Assembly (NCBI GenBank): GCA_003993805.1
Contig: RSEF01000002.1
Coordinates: 8,075,829 to 8,139,828, forward strand
DNA length: 64,000 bases
Reading direction: 5' to 3'
DNA from: Himantopus leucocephalus
Taxonomy: Eukaryota > Chordata > Aves > Charadriiformes > Recurvirostridae
The notes under the pieces are model-generated. The model saw nothing but the letters and a program-made list of their open reading frames with translations. It searched no databases and was not told the DNA's origin. This document shows positions 48,691-61,215 of the stretch, piece after piece. The translations under genes and the position numbers were made by a program. Position 1 is the stretch's first letter, and each line of letters opens with the position of its first letter.

Positions 48691-51600
48691 TTATCACCAT
48701 CCTCCCAAGGCAGCTGATGGGATTATGAACTTTGCTGGTGTATTTGGGCTATTTCTGTTCTGCCCCAGAAGCACAGAACATCGCGTGCCTGTCCTGGGAC
48801 TCTGTGAGCTGGAGGAAGAAGATGGACAGGAGTTCAGACACCAGCAACAAGCAGGAGCACCATACTGTGCTCTTCATAGAAAGTGTCAAAAGACATTTAA
48901 AAGGGTACTTCATTCCAGCTTCTACTGCTGGGTGGTGAAAAGCACTGAGCTGAAAAGGAGTGGGCTGACCTACGCGTTATTTTTTGCAGAGGGAAAAATT
49001 TCAGCACTCAGCAGCGTATCATGTAGCAGTTCTGCATGATAGGTGAGTGCAACAGAACTGTGGCCAAGAGGGATGGTGATGACATGAGCAAAATCATTTC
49101 ATTTATGACTTTAGTTTATCAGCAACTGCCTACAGTACTGTTCCCAGAGAGATGAGCAAACGGCACTCTCACAAATCATGTACGTGCAAGCAGAAGTTAC
49201 TCACGCCACTTAACCCCACTTCCCCAAAGGAAAAAAACATTTCTGAGTTTTAATGGACCTGAATTCAGAGCCACAAGAGAGTAGCCTAGATGACCAGAGT
49301 TTGGATGTGAGAAGTGAGATTAGCTGAGTTTAGCACCCACACTGTAAAAATGACCTTTCCTGTACTCGGCTCCAGAGTGGGTCCCTCATGACCAGTCACC
49401 AAGTAAGGTCCTTCCTCTCACCATCCTCTGTCCCTTGGGCAGAAGTTTCAGAGAAATAAATCACAATCTCACTGATGCTGATGGAAATCTCTGGAATTGA
49501 CTTCAAATTGTACCTGTGGATTTCAGAGTGTTTCCAACATTACTTCCATCACCTGGTTTCCCGCATTTGTAGGAAAACTGAAAATAAAACCCACCCATTT
49601 TGGTCAGCTCTAAGAAATCTTGCGCCTAAATTGATCTGAATTTGGGGTGACTCCTACTTGCCGGGAACTTTGTGAAATAGAGTGTACGTGAAACTCAGCG
49701 CAGCACCCATACTGTAGTCCTAATCTTTAGTTTCTCTCCATTCTGGTGTTCACTTAGTGAGACTATTATCAGCTCCATTTTCCCACCTGTTCAAAGCTGT
49801 TGAGTAACATTCTGGCAATTTAGGGCCACATGCTCATTCTTCTTTGTGTTATCTTGGCATTAGTTTTCCATGAAGGTATTGAAAAATGAAATAAATGTAA
49901 TTTATTATTAAAAGGTTGTCCATACTTATTAGAGCTTCACAAATGCAACCTGACCTCTGGAGGGGGGACTCTGATTTTACCCATCTGAGACAGAAGGTAA
50001 ACGAGCTTCTGAGAGTCAGTAGGGAGACGTGAGAGGACAGTTTGTCCTGTCTTAAAAGAGGTGTTGAAGATCTCTCCTCCCTTCCTTACTCCACTTAATA
50101 AGATCACTATTTTTCTGCTGTAAAGGTCTTTTTTGCAGTGCTTTGTTCCTCCTGACAGCGGAGTTGCTCCAGGTGGCATGGTTCCACCTATGAGCAAGTG
50201 AGAGAAACCAAGGAAATGGCATTATGTGACTCTAATGTTACCAAAAAAGAGGCTGTCTGCTGACAGATGAGGTTAGACGACAGCAGTTGTCTTCTCTGGA
50301 GCTGTATTTTTTAAAGGAAAAGATTTATAGAACTAATAATACAAGACTTAAAATTTAGTTGTGTGTATATGAATTTACTTCACTCTTTTGGAAAACTTAG
50401 GAAAGCTGTGAGCTGATTTTAACCTTGCAAGTGACCAAGGTGAAAGAATAGCAGAATAGCAAAGATGAGCTGCAGCCTCAGCACGCTGCCATCCCGTGGG
50501 GGCCAGGAGCCTTGGGCTGCTCTCCTGATTGCTCACCCCAAAAATGAGCCCTTCACCTCCCAAACCCAACAGAGACACCAGAAGCTTTGCGAGGATCATA
50601 AGCTAAAAAAGACTACTTAAGACAATCCAGGTATAACCGCTACTGCCTTTCACCCTCCAGATCCATCTGGAAATCTGCGCGTAGCTGTTAATAATGTCTT
50701 TGCTGCTGGAAAGAGCCAGTGCTGGAGGAGTCACCATCACTCAGGCACAGCATAAGGTAGCCCGGCAGCATTCCAGAACCCTCATCTGGGACTCACACCT
50801 CACACGGACTGAGAACAAGGCAGTCCTCCAGCTTTCACCTGGCAGCGTTTGCAGGGACACAGTTATTTTTAGAAACCACCATAAAGAGACTGGCTGGTTA
50901 TTAAAAATAAAATAAAAGAAATAAAAAAAAAAATAGCTACAGCATTTCAATTTCAGAGACATTTGGAATAACATCTTTCAAACAGCTAAAATTCGCCCCC
51001 TAAGTCCTGACCCCTTCCTGTTCTACCCTAGATGGCAGACAAACGGTACTTAGTTTGCTCTATTTCGTTATTTGGAAGAGCAGTGCGTTACAAAGTGCAT
51101 GCGTTATAAAGTGAAGAGTAATTTTACACCAATCAAAATATCAGTAACGTATTTTAGAATATTACCATTTATTTAAGAATATTACCACCTGTGCATGCAT
51201 TTTTCCCCTTATTTATAGTAATATCTTCAGGCACAGCCCATATAACAGGCATTAATCTCTGGGATTGGGCTCACCTCGGCATACAGTCTCTCCCCTCTGG
51301 TTATGATGCTCAGAGGAAAGTCCTGTACACCTCGGTCTTTGACATAAAAGTACAAAAGGCTGGTGCAGGGATCATCTGGGTAAAGGAGAGATGACCTTAA
51401 AATTCAGCCCTCCTAAGTGGTACTATAAATCAAATACTATTTTTAAATATTTTAGTGCTTCTTGGGTTTGCAGGAAGGTGAGGGACATGTGGTGTCCCTC
51501 CACCAAGCTTTGGGCCACAGTGACTGCAACCACTGGTGTTGAGCTGGTGCCAGCAGACACCACGATCACCACGATTTAGCAAACCTACAGCCATGAACTC

Positions 51601-52000
51601 CTTGTTTCAAATGACAGACAGCTTTCACCATGAGATAGCTGCAGCCAGGACATGACACAGCAACACTTTAGGTGGAAATGTAAGTTTAATTAAAAGCTTT
51701 GAAAATGGCACTTGAAGAGAAACCAGAGGGAGTGATTTGCATAGGTCCAGCAGAAAATACTGTTAGGTGACTGTTGGTACCTTGACAGGCCTGCACGCCT
51801 CTCGTGATCTAAGCACCAGTGGCACTTTTAAAATGGCACAAAACTCACTGAAATGCTTTTGAAACCCCTACCTGCTCTCACCTACCCACCTCCTGTGCTT
51901 ACCCATGCTCCAAGAAAATGCTTTCTCTGCCCCTCTCCAATTTATCACATTTTTTTTTCAGTCCCAAAGTCATTAAATGGAAGCTAGCTGTCCTAAATAT
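48691..52000. other. Intergenic sequence; open frame and exon-like unit at its start
   Basis: A 119-codon open stretch (48680-49039, +) begins in the CR1 tail. I do not recognise the protein. The rest is mixed-composition DNA with no identified repeat or RNA gene. Confidence 0.4.
48990..49042 (+). ncRNA. Exon-like unit, possible noncoding-transcript exon
   Basis: A 53-nt segment lies between the acceptor gttattttttgcag and the donor gtgagtgc. A stop occurs in the frame of the upstream open stretch. Apart from the splice motifs there is no support. Confidence 0.18.
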
Positions 52001-53085
52001 TGAACTATAAACCTGTTGTGCTGGCTCTGCTTTCAGCTGCTGCTGAAAGTGGCTGCTGAGTGGCACTCAGCACTCTTGCTAAAACAGAAACCGATGGCAA
52101 TAACCCAACCAAAGTCACTGCAGGAGGCACCGCAGGAGCTGGCACCCATCCGCTGCCCGAGCACGGTTCCCCTGCCAGCAGGCATCACGGTGGCCCCAGT
52201 GCCCTCCTCCCCTTCCAAACACCTCCCTTCTTGAGCATTTGAAAAACACATAATAAACCGTCATATGTAAGTGCTGTCAACCAGCTTCCTTCCGCCCCAA
52301 GATCAGCTTGCGTAGTATTGAAAATATTTTGAAGTAATTTCACCATAACAGCACATTTAATTAGTTCAGCCGTTTTGATGTGTTGGTTTAAGCACAATTA
52401 ATTGCTCTCCATTATTCCAGTTATTCATGACGGTGATACAATCTTTGGAGATAAAAGGTTCTCAATCACAGCTTATTAGGAAGGCAAGTGCAATCAAAGA
52501 GCAGCTGTCATCAGAAAAAAAACAAAGCACAAAGACTGCCCGGCTGGGAATGCAAATGAAGCACGCCACACGTATGACATACAGGCACCGTCACATCAGA
52601 CCATGAAGTAGCCCCTCTCCACCCGCGCGCTGCTTCTCCCGCAGTGCTCAACCCACAGAGGCCGGCAGGAGAGGAGGAAGACGCCCCTGCAAGGAGAGTG
52701 TTCCTGCAAGCGGCTCTTTCCCGCTGTGCTCTCCGATGATGGAACCCTTGCTGGCCCCAGGAGCTCAGGACAGGTGTGCCGTGAGAGCAGAGACAGGATA
52801 AAAGCATCCTTTAGCAATCCTGAAGCTAAAAGCAGGTCACAAGCGTACCAGGATAAGCCAGACCCGATGCATTGAATAGTTGATGTCCATTTCTTTGCCG
52901 AACTCTCCCTCCCGACGCTGCCCGCTTGTGTGCAGGGAAGCGGTGCGCTTCGGCTTCCTCTGGGCTGCCTCCTTTTGTCCCTTCTTGTCTCCTTTCCCAG
53001 CGCTCACTGGGCACAGCCTCTGCCTCTTACACCTTTGCAATAGCTGAGCCTGAGGAACTGCCCTCCACCCATCAGGACACACTTA
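52001..53085. other. GC-richer blocks flanking a putative conserved noncoding element
   Basis: GC-rich pieces at about 52010-52230 and 52560-53080 surround an AT-rich core (52290-52510). That core is dense in homeodomain-type motifs, including the palindrome caattaattg at 52395-52404 and ttaattag nearby. Open frames on both strands in the GC-rich parts overlap and show no family motif. The core looks like an enhancer-type conserved element (inference). Confidence 0.35.
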
Positions 53086-56079
53086 CACAACATGGTATGA
53101 CATTTTCCCACAATTACAGCTTTCCACGCACTGTGTACTTGCAATTCATCTTTCCAGGAACCTTAATAGCTGGGGCATACAAGCACAAACTATTGTTATG
53201 AAGGATTGTTAATTAGGCTTTCTTTACTCTTGGTATTACAAGAAATGAATAAGATCCAAGCACACACCCATGTGCCAGTTTTGATTTATTTTCTTTAGTG
53301 CCTGTCAGGCCTCAGGTTTTCCTAAGTTTCACGTTTGCATCCATTGAACTTGTTCTTTATGCTTGTTACTGGAATATTTATCTTCCTCAACTCACGTCAG
53401 CTTTCTTTCACTGCTCCTGTAAGTGTCCATCTCCTCATAAAGACTATGCCTTTGCTTTGTGAGTATGGCTTTTCCCCTCTCTCACAGGTAGAAAGCTGAA
53501 GTGATTACCTCAGTTTGGCCGTTCTCTTTGCCCAAAAAAACCTGGCCAATGAAAATGAAATGAAAATGCCTGTGACCGTCTCTTGGCCCTGAAAATCCTA
53601 CAGGGATACGGAAGAAAGGATGGCAAGGGAATTGAGGTCCAGTTAATCCCAAAGGTATTCCTCAGAAAGGGCACTGCCCCGCAAAGCCTCGCATCCTTTC
53701 AGCAGCACAGGGGTAAAGGCAAAGCTGACATGGTCCATCAGCCAAGGGTGCCCAGGTGGGTACTTCTATGCAGACTGAGTGGAAAAAGGTCAGTAAGATC
53801 TGCAGTACTGATAAACCATTGGATTGTGGCACTTCATTACATTTTTACAGCTATGCCAATGCTTTTGATCTTTCATTAGCATTTTAATAAATGGAAATGA
53901 TGCAAACACAGGCAAATTCACAGGTGTTAGGCAGGACGTTTTTATCTGCACACTTTTATAGAACTAGCCCTTAATCCTGGCGGTATCTATGTGATAGCCA
54001 TAACGTACGTATCTCCTGAGGCTGTAAGACTGAGCTGGCAACAGCCAGTCTTTTGCGTGAGGTACCTATCGCTTACTATTTCCATTCGAGCTCGAAGTAT
54101 CACAGCAGGAGCTTTCCTGTGGTAGAGCAGTAGCCCACGCCAGCCTTCTCTCAGTGCTCCTGGGCATTGCTTAGGAGGAAATGAACAGGAGTATATTGGG
54201 AATGTCAAACAAAAGTCATGTTCAAGCTCTGTTCAGTGGCCCAGCTGCAAAAGGCTACCACCATTGCCAGCCCATGGCCAAGGTCTCAGGCATGAGGCAC
54301 CGCTACATCACAGCAGATCTGAGGTGGGACATAACTCTCACTCCAGAGCCGAGCGCTTGTGAGCTTGTGTGGGTGACTAAAGGTTAGATACCTGTAACCT
54401 CCGGGCAAAGCAAAAAGGTACTTTGGGCCCTAAAATGTCAGCAGAGACTACGTGATATCAAACCCCAGGTGGGATGAAGGTGGGACTCAGATTCCAAATC
54501 TTTTTTCTCCTAACATTTGGTAGGACTCTCTCTGTCTCTGGTTCCTAATCCAGTGCAAAGTAGATCAGTGTCACAGCTAAAACTCAGATAAATGAAACAT
54601 CATGTATGCTTTGCACAGCAAAATAGTTCCCAGTTTCTGCTCCAACCTGCCTGCTTTCCGTGCCAGCCCGCGGCACGAGGGTTGCACCCCGTCCTTCGCC
54701 CTCCTGTCGTCACCACCGATTTCAAGATAAACAATGTCACTTTGGTGAACAGCACAATCCTTACCTTCATTGCTTTTCTAACCGCTGCCAGCTGAATGTA
54801 TCAGGCAGACTGTTACAGCGCTATCAGTTATGGTACTGTTATTCTTCTCTTGAGCTTTTTTTCAGCACTCTCAGCATAAATCTTTGTAGCCAATTTTTTT
54901 AGACAGAGCTTTTAGACTGCTGGAGATCTCAATGTTTTGCAAACACTACCTCTGCCAGAAGTGATTTTATTTTTAGGAACCGATTCTCTTCAATAATAAA
55001 ACATATTTTACCACCTAATTTCAGGCAGCTGTGAGTATCCACCACCCTCTTCTTCCTGGAATAAAGGGTGTCGTATTAGAGCGTGTCTTGTAGTAATTGC
55101 TAATGTCTCCATGGCTGGCATGTGTTATTAGTTACATTTAATCAGTACTAAGAAGATTGTGAGATACTGTGTTTAGGGATGAGAAAGTGGCAGAAAAATG
55201 AAAACCTCAAAGAATTATTTGGCATTAACACTCTAATATTTAGAACATTCTGGGCTTGCTAGTGACATGTGGATGCGTTATCTTTACAGTTGGGTATTGA
55301 AAAATACTGATTGCCTGTTATGGAATTCAGCAGCAGGCTGAAAGCAGCAGCCTTTCATCGGGGTAAAAAAACCAGAAATTGTCCATGTGCCATTTGCAAA
55401 TCAGAATGGCAAGTTCCGAAAGGGATCACTTTATTTCTCCCTTTTTATATTGTCAGAAAGTAGTTACCTCACAAATGCCACATCATCCGTATTCTCAGGA
55501 ACACTTTTGCTCTTTTTGGACAACGTAGTTTATTCATCTATTTATTTTGATTGAGGTCAAAGTAATGGGAATTGAAATAACCAAGATCCAAAATAGTGAG
55601 AGGTTATTGTCACTGTAGCTGTATGGAAGTGGACAGAACATATCTTAGAGCGTCATTGTCGTCATTTAGACAGACTGATTGTGCGGATGCTGGGAGGATG
55701 CTGTGGAAAGATGACTGCCAGGTTTGGGGGCGGCTTGACACGGGGGATGGTGGTACACAACATGCTGGTGCAAGGAGGTGGCCGAGGGAGTGAAAGGTGG
55801 GAGGAAGCCAAAAAATGAGGCAAAACTATGAAAAGAAAGAAAACTGCCATCTAGTTGAGAGAATAATAGATTCCAGCCCATAATGACACGCTGAGGAATT
55901 AGCCAGAAGAGCTGAATGCTGCCAAGCCCAGCGCCCAGCCCCTCTGAGAGCCTGTGTCCTTACAAGGCCACCAACAATCATACGTCCTGATCTGCCAGTG
56001 CCTCGCACCTTGTCTCGTCCCTTGTGTTCATGCAGAACTAGAGGAAGAGAGACTGGTAGAATTTTTCCCTTGTTTTCTA
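53086..56079. other. Intergenic sequence without recognised features
   Basis: About 3 kb of mixed DNA with several short open stretches (the longest is 98 codons, 53583-53879). None resembles a known protein. No transposon was identified. Confidence 0.45.
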
Positions 56080-56680
56080 CTTATTTGTAGGTATTTTATA
56101 CTTATTTTGCACAGGTGCAATACTTAAATTTCTGGTGTATTGTTGCAGCAGCACAGCAGTATTGCTCTAACACCTGTGCTTAATTATTTTCACAGGCTCA
56201 CAACTGGATGGTCATCGTGCAAAACTGAATTCAGTCAGCAGGGATGACTGTGCTGTTCTATATAAAGTCATTTAAGGCAGCTGTTTCCATGCTGTTTAAG
56301 CACTAAATACAGTGAGATTCCAGCAGCTCCTTGCAAGGCCGCTGGGCAGTCACTGCAGTTAGGGGCTGAACACATATTAGGACTTTCATTCAGAAAACAA
56401 ATGCTAGTAAATCCATAATGTTTTTATGCATGATCCAGCACCACAGTCTGTTTAGTCTGTGTATATGTCAAGACACCTTTCACTAAACTCCAAAACACTC
56501 TGTGGGCAACTTTTACATTTGGATATATCTGCCTATCCTTTAAGCAACCTGCATAAAATATTTCCCCTCTCTTTACTTCTTCCTTCTGTTGATGATTTTA
56601 TTCTATGCTAGAAGCATTTTTTGTATCATTTGCTACTATTGCAAACTGATATATGTGCTATAACGCAAACAGCCTGTGAG

Positions 56681-56728
56681 ACAATCACTGTGCTTTTGAC
56701 TACATTTTAAAGGCGTCACAGTGATTGT
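56681..56728. repeat. Perfect 12-bp inverted repeat with 24-nt spacer
   Basis: The arms acaatcactgtg (56681-56692) and cacagtgattgt (56717-56728) are exact reverse complements. They could form a stem-loop or act as paired binding sites for a dimeric factor. Confidence 0.9.
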
Positions 56729-56812
56729 TAAGTAGGCCATTATGGATGTTCAAGTTTTTAAAATGTATTGATTTAAATTATGTATGTTAATGGACCTATC
56801 AACATAACAAAT

Positions 56813-56831
56813 GTAGTTTGCAGCAAACTAC
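56813..56831. repeat. Perfect 9-bp palindrome with one central base
   Basis: gtagtttgc and gcaaactac flank a single A. It lies 84 bp after the preceding inverted repeat in the same AT-rich block. Confidence 0.92.
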
Positions 56832-57100
56832 TTATAATGTATGAATGATAAGCCATAAATAATAACTATGGCTGTAAATTAAATTACTTGATTATGCTGC
56901 AAAGATGCACTTTAATTTGGAAGAGAAGATTACTTTGAAGTGATTTCAGCGGCTGATAATGCTTTTGCAGTACCGAAGCTTTATGAGCTATAGTCTTCTT
57001 TAAGTCAGGCATCAAATTTTCTGACAGATTTTGCCCACTAACCTGCTTTGTTGGATATTGCTATGCCCTGAATGCAATGGATGTGACAGACTGACAAAAT

Positions 57101-58305
57101 AATGAGTGAAGACATTTGTTAACCAAAATATGGAAGCCCTTGAAATCAAAGACATGAATGCTTCTCTGATAGACAGTGAACAACCTTGGCTTGGGTGTCA
57201 GCGAGAGCTAAGCTCTTAGAAGGGTCTCAATTTTGAGAGACAACAGAGACCCATTGTCTCTAACAGAGTTACAGAGACCTTGGAATTTTTGAGTATGCAC
57301 AAAAAAAAAACGGTATTATAAGAAAAAAACCCTATAGCAGAATTTCATATGAGGCTTTGAAATCCAAGCTGAGCAGAAATGCAGTGCTTAAGCACTACCC
57401 CCATTATGTCTTACATTGCTGGTATAGTAGATTAGATTCTGGATGAATTTCAATAGATAGAATAACCAAAAATAACTTACCAAACATGGACTTCTGTACC
57501 CAAAAGCTGCTTTGATCATTCGCATGTACCTAAATGGAAAGGGATGAGGTTGTGGGAAAGCACTGGAGAGCCTGTGTTCAAGGAGCAGCGAGCCTTTTCT
57601 GTGTATCCCAAGTGAAGTACTGCACCTGCCTTAAAATCAGAGGGTAAACCCCAGGATTGTTAAGGCACATGGTAACTGCTCAAGGCTTACCAAGAGCTCA
57701 GGGCAGTGGTAGCACTGCTGTATATCCATAAGGAGACTCCTTCTCAAACCTAGCTCCCCCAGTGTGACAGTGGGTTCTGTATTTTGTGAACTTCTTCAGA
57801 GTGACCATTAACACACGCTAGGCAAGGGCAAAACAGCAGCGATCCATCTGGGCTGGATGAGCAATCAGATTTCTCGTTACAAAGTGACAACAAAGAGACA
57901 CTAATAAACAAAATATAAAAACGATCCCATGTTAAGTCTAAGAGTTGTGGGTACTTCTAGTTGCTTTGTGTATTTATTTTTTTTCTCATCCAGTATCTCT
58001 AAATGTCCCAGCTATTACAAGTGGGGCTCGGGGTCCACCTCTTCCTTCTGAATTCTGCCACTAGATCTGAACTTGTACATTTGTTGCTCTGAAGCCAGTT
58101 ACTAAGCACTTTGGGTTGGGGTTTTTTCCCCCTTTAGAAAATGCTAACCCTGAAAGATTGTGTGATCATGCATCAAAAGATGTTGACGCTTTCAACAGCG
58201 TTTCAAGCAAATGGGACTTGTTTGTTTGATCTCTCAGCCTGATATTATAAGTCATTCAACAGCAAGATTTGTTTTTTTAATTATATTTTGATTTCTCCTC
58301 TGCAG
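57101..58305. other. Intergenic sequence without recognised features
   Basis: About 1.2 kb with a 10-A run at 57301-57310. It ends in a pyrimidine-rich acceptor-like sequence (gatttctcctctgcag). I see no gene or repeat. Confidence 0.45.
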
Positions 58306-58368
58306 GATCTGGTTGGGCAACATTGGTTCTACAAAGGAACAAATCAGAAATTCGGAAAGCTTCACCAG
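58306..58368 (+). other. Exon-like unit, 63 nt, open in all three frames
   Basis: It is bounded by an excellent acceptor (atttctcctctgcag) and the donor caccag followed by gtaacc. The length is a multiple of three, and none of the three frames contains a stop; frame 1 reads DLVGQHWFYKGTNQKFGK. I recognise no protein. It could be a coding or noncoding exon of a gene whose other exons are outside the window, or a chance pairing. Confidence 0.25.
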
Positions 58369-59121
58369 GTAACCGTTTGTGGGGTCTAGTTTGGGCAGTT
58401 AAGAGCATACGGGCAAGATGCAGGAGCATCTGGTGTGAGAGGAGGGGACACGTGGCATGAACACATCCTCTCTGTATAGCGCTGGCTTGCCTTCCTGGTC
58501 CTTCCTCCTCACCAGCACGTGGGTGAGCTCCCCAGCTTCATGCCCTGTCCCCTTCAGTGGCAGGTCCCCAGAGCTCTTCTATCCCATGAGGACGGTAAGG
58601 AGGAGAAAGCCTCTACAATCCTGATCCCCTTCTACAGCAACACGGGTACCTTTCTTCTCACTACCCCTTGCCATGCCATGTGGAAGCTCTGATCTTCACC
58701 GTTACTGTGGGAGGAAAGAGATTAAAGAAGTGGAACAGATGCCTCAGGATACAACCTGTAGATGTATCCTTGTTCTACCGCTGGGGTCTTCATCTGCTTT
58801 CTCAGCAGCCGTTGCAATCCTATGGGGCACTGGCGGCCCCAGCAGCCAACTGATCCCAGCCAGTCCTGAGATTCCCCGCAAAAAAGTAGCAGTATTTCGG
58901 GCAGCGCTTTCAGAGGAGAGCTTTGCCAGCTCTCTGAACAGAGGTGCTCAGTCTCAACACTCCCAAGGTGCAGTCCACGGGTCACTGGGTTGAAGTGTTT
59001 TCCAGTGCGATTCTAATGCAAACACTCCAAATCTGTGCTCATTTTTGTTCTGCTTCTGGGACACAGTAGCACCACTTCCCTCCCCTGTCATGCCCCGCAA
59101 AATCCATGGGTTTTAATGCAG
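58369..59121. other. GC-richer intergenic block
   Basis: Moderately GC-rich, with conflicting open frames (106 codons at 58673-58993 +, 87 codons at 58722-58985 -) and no recognisable protein. Confidence 0.4.
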
Positions 59122-59345
59122 TCTGTCAGACTCGTGATGGGGGTGAGGAAAACAACGATTTCAAATCCACATTCACACAAAGGAAGACATTTATGAAATA
59201 TATGTACCTACTAATTTTGCCTCGCTGTTTCGTTTCATCTGAGTCATGTCACTTTTACCGGAAACTTCTCACGACCATTCTTGGAGATGAGACATTGAGA
59301 TCCTCTGGGAGGCTGTGCTCTAAATCTCACTCAGCTGCTGAATGA
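59122..59345. repeat. Diverged local duplication, copy 1
   Basis: From tctgtcaga the sequence can be aligned base by base with copy 2 from 59716. Shared blocks include gatttca-atccacatt, gaagacat-tatga, ctaat-ttgcctc, tcatgtca and later cctctttga/ctctaaatct-type pieces. Agreement is roughly 70% by eye over the first 135 bases and then weaker. The original unit is unknown. Confidence 0.65.
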
Positions 59346-59715
59346 TGCAAGTTATAGAAATATTGCAAATGACTCGAATACCAACAGCCAGAGCTGTGTA
59401 AGCCTGACACTGCCGATTTTCCTTATGTCAACTGTAAGGCTTTTAGATGCCCTACGGGCCATTTGCTACGTATACCTATCGTGCCTGCCCGTGGCGATGG
59501 CATCAGCTTCAGCAGCCCTTTCTGAGGCAACGCCAATTGCTCTACGCTGCAATATTATATATTTTCTCTCTAACAAATGTGTTGCAGAGAAACTGCCAAA
59601 CCAATGTTTCAGAAACTTCAGGTTCAGCAGCTTTCCATTATGAAATTTTTATTGGTGCCTTGCCTCGGCTGTCTGAGAGCTGGAGGTAAATTATATTTTA
59701 GAATGAAACCCCTAT

Positions 59716-60000
59716 TCTGTCAGACCTATGATGGGCTGGGGAGAGTAGATTTCAGATCCACATTGACATAGATGAAGACATCTATGAGATTTACAGTGAC
59801 TAATATTGCCTCAGTCTCGCTTCATTTCATTTGAATCATGTCAATTGTACTGTGACACAAAAAGCTCCAAGTAACGCCATGGAGGAACGTTTTTCTCCCT
59901 CTTTGAAATACATCACCATAAAGTCCATTATCTTGGGACACTTCAGGAACCTAAGAGAACGCTGAATCCTAAATCTGGCTTATTTCGCTGCTATGCGTAA
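59716..60000. repeat. Diverged local duplication, copy 2
   Basis: This is a direct-orientation partner of 59122-59345, starting tctgtcagacctatgatggg and running through gatttcagatccacattgac and gaagacatctatgag. It may be a segmental tandem duplication or two copies of an uncharacterised ancient repeat. Further on (60120-60200) a run of ctaaatc-like motifs may be a third, decayed piece. Confidence 0.65.
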
Positions 60001-61215
60001 ATGGCACCTCTTGCCTGGCAGAGACACCAGTTGTGCCCGTCCCCGGGCCGGGACTGAGGTCCGGCGGGTAAGGGCAGGCTCCAGTGCGGGAGGAGGCAAC
60101 GGGCACACAGCACAGCTTCTAACCTAAGCATCTTTGTAATCTAAATCGGATCTCTAAACTACCTAAATCTCGATCTCAGGTGTCTAAGTTTTAGATACAG
60201 AGAAATATGTATATACATACATTTATATTATTTAATTAGCATTTATATTTAAAACTTCCATTGATTGATATTTCCCATATTCCTTTCTCATGTCAATATT
60301 TTACTAGAGTATTTGAAAGTGTGTTTTAAAAACAAGATAACTATAATTTGTCTTTGGTTCTTTCTGAGGAATCGAATGACTTCACTGTTCTCCATGACCT
60401 TTTGACTTCAAAGATCAATACTGATCAACAAATTGTGTTTTTTTCCTACAATTTCCCACAAACTAGTAAGGAGTCAGCTTAATCCAATAGCTGTCAGCTG
60501 CTCATCTGTTACACCTTGACTCATTTTGAGAGTCTAATTTCCACCTGAAAAGATTCAAAATGGTAATATTATGGATGAAAAAAAAATATTTACATTGAAA
60601 AGATGCCTACTGAGGCATGATTAAGAAAGGGAGAATTACTGTCTTCTATAAAGTCAAAGATAATCTGTTCCTTTCTAAATAATCACAGCTTTTTGACTGC
60701 GTTAAGCAGAGGACTCGTTCCCCCCACGGACTCCACCAGGCCTCCTATGACTCGCTCAGTCTTGGATATCCGTTTGGTTTTATTTTTGCACTTTGAAATG
60801 GAACGTCTCTCTGGAGACGTTGAAAACCAAAACACTGAAAGGACACACACACTTATTGTTGTCAAAATTATAATAGATGAGGGTTATTGGATACACGGAC
60901 AGCTACGCCGAAGGAGCGTTCGGAGTCACAGGAACCCGGTGTTTGTCTGTCCCTGGGGCGTGTGCAGATTTGGATGCTGTAACTTAAGAGTTCACAAGCC
61001 CAAAGTTTCCACTGGATCACAGGGCATTTGTTCTTCGCCAGGTTCTTTGGCTAAGGGTGGTAACCCCTCCACTCGCTTCAGCGGTCACTTGTGCTGCCCC
61101 AGCTGCACCGTCCCTTCCTTTCTGCCCTGCTTTGGAAATCTCCAATCTGTAAATGAAAGCCACCTTTCCCATGGCTCCGGGGGGATCAAACCAGCTGACC
61201 TACCACATCACTAGC
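60001..61215. other. Intergenic sequence with an unassigned 173-codon open frame
   Basis: Positions 60693-61214 (+) are open from an ATG for 173 codons, the longest open frame in the window. The predicted protein has many Pro, Ser and Cys residues, no recognisable domain and no homologue I can name. An open frame of this length is expected about once by chance in 64 kb, so I do not call it a gene. A small GC-rich patch lies at 60020-60110. Confidence 0.3.

Larger units (their letters stand above)
56080..57100. promoter_or_regulatory. Putative conserved noncoding/regulatory element cluster
   Basis: A 1-kb AT-rich, low-repeat block with many TAAT, ATTA and CATAAAT-type motifs (aagccataaataataactatg, attaaattacttgattatgc). 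It also holds two perfect inverted repeats (56681-56728 and 56813-56831). There are no long open frames or transposon signatures. The texture is that of vertebrate developmental enhancers, but conservation was not tested. Confidence 0.3.

Noticed and set aside
52511..53201. Open frames up to 98 codons on both strands
   Set aside because: Mutually overlapping, low-complexity Ser/Arg/Gly-rich translations in GC-rich DNA; no recognisable domain.
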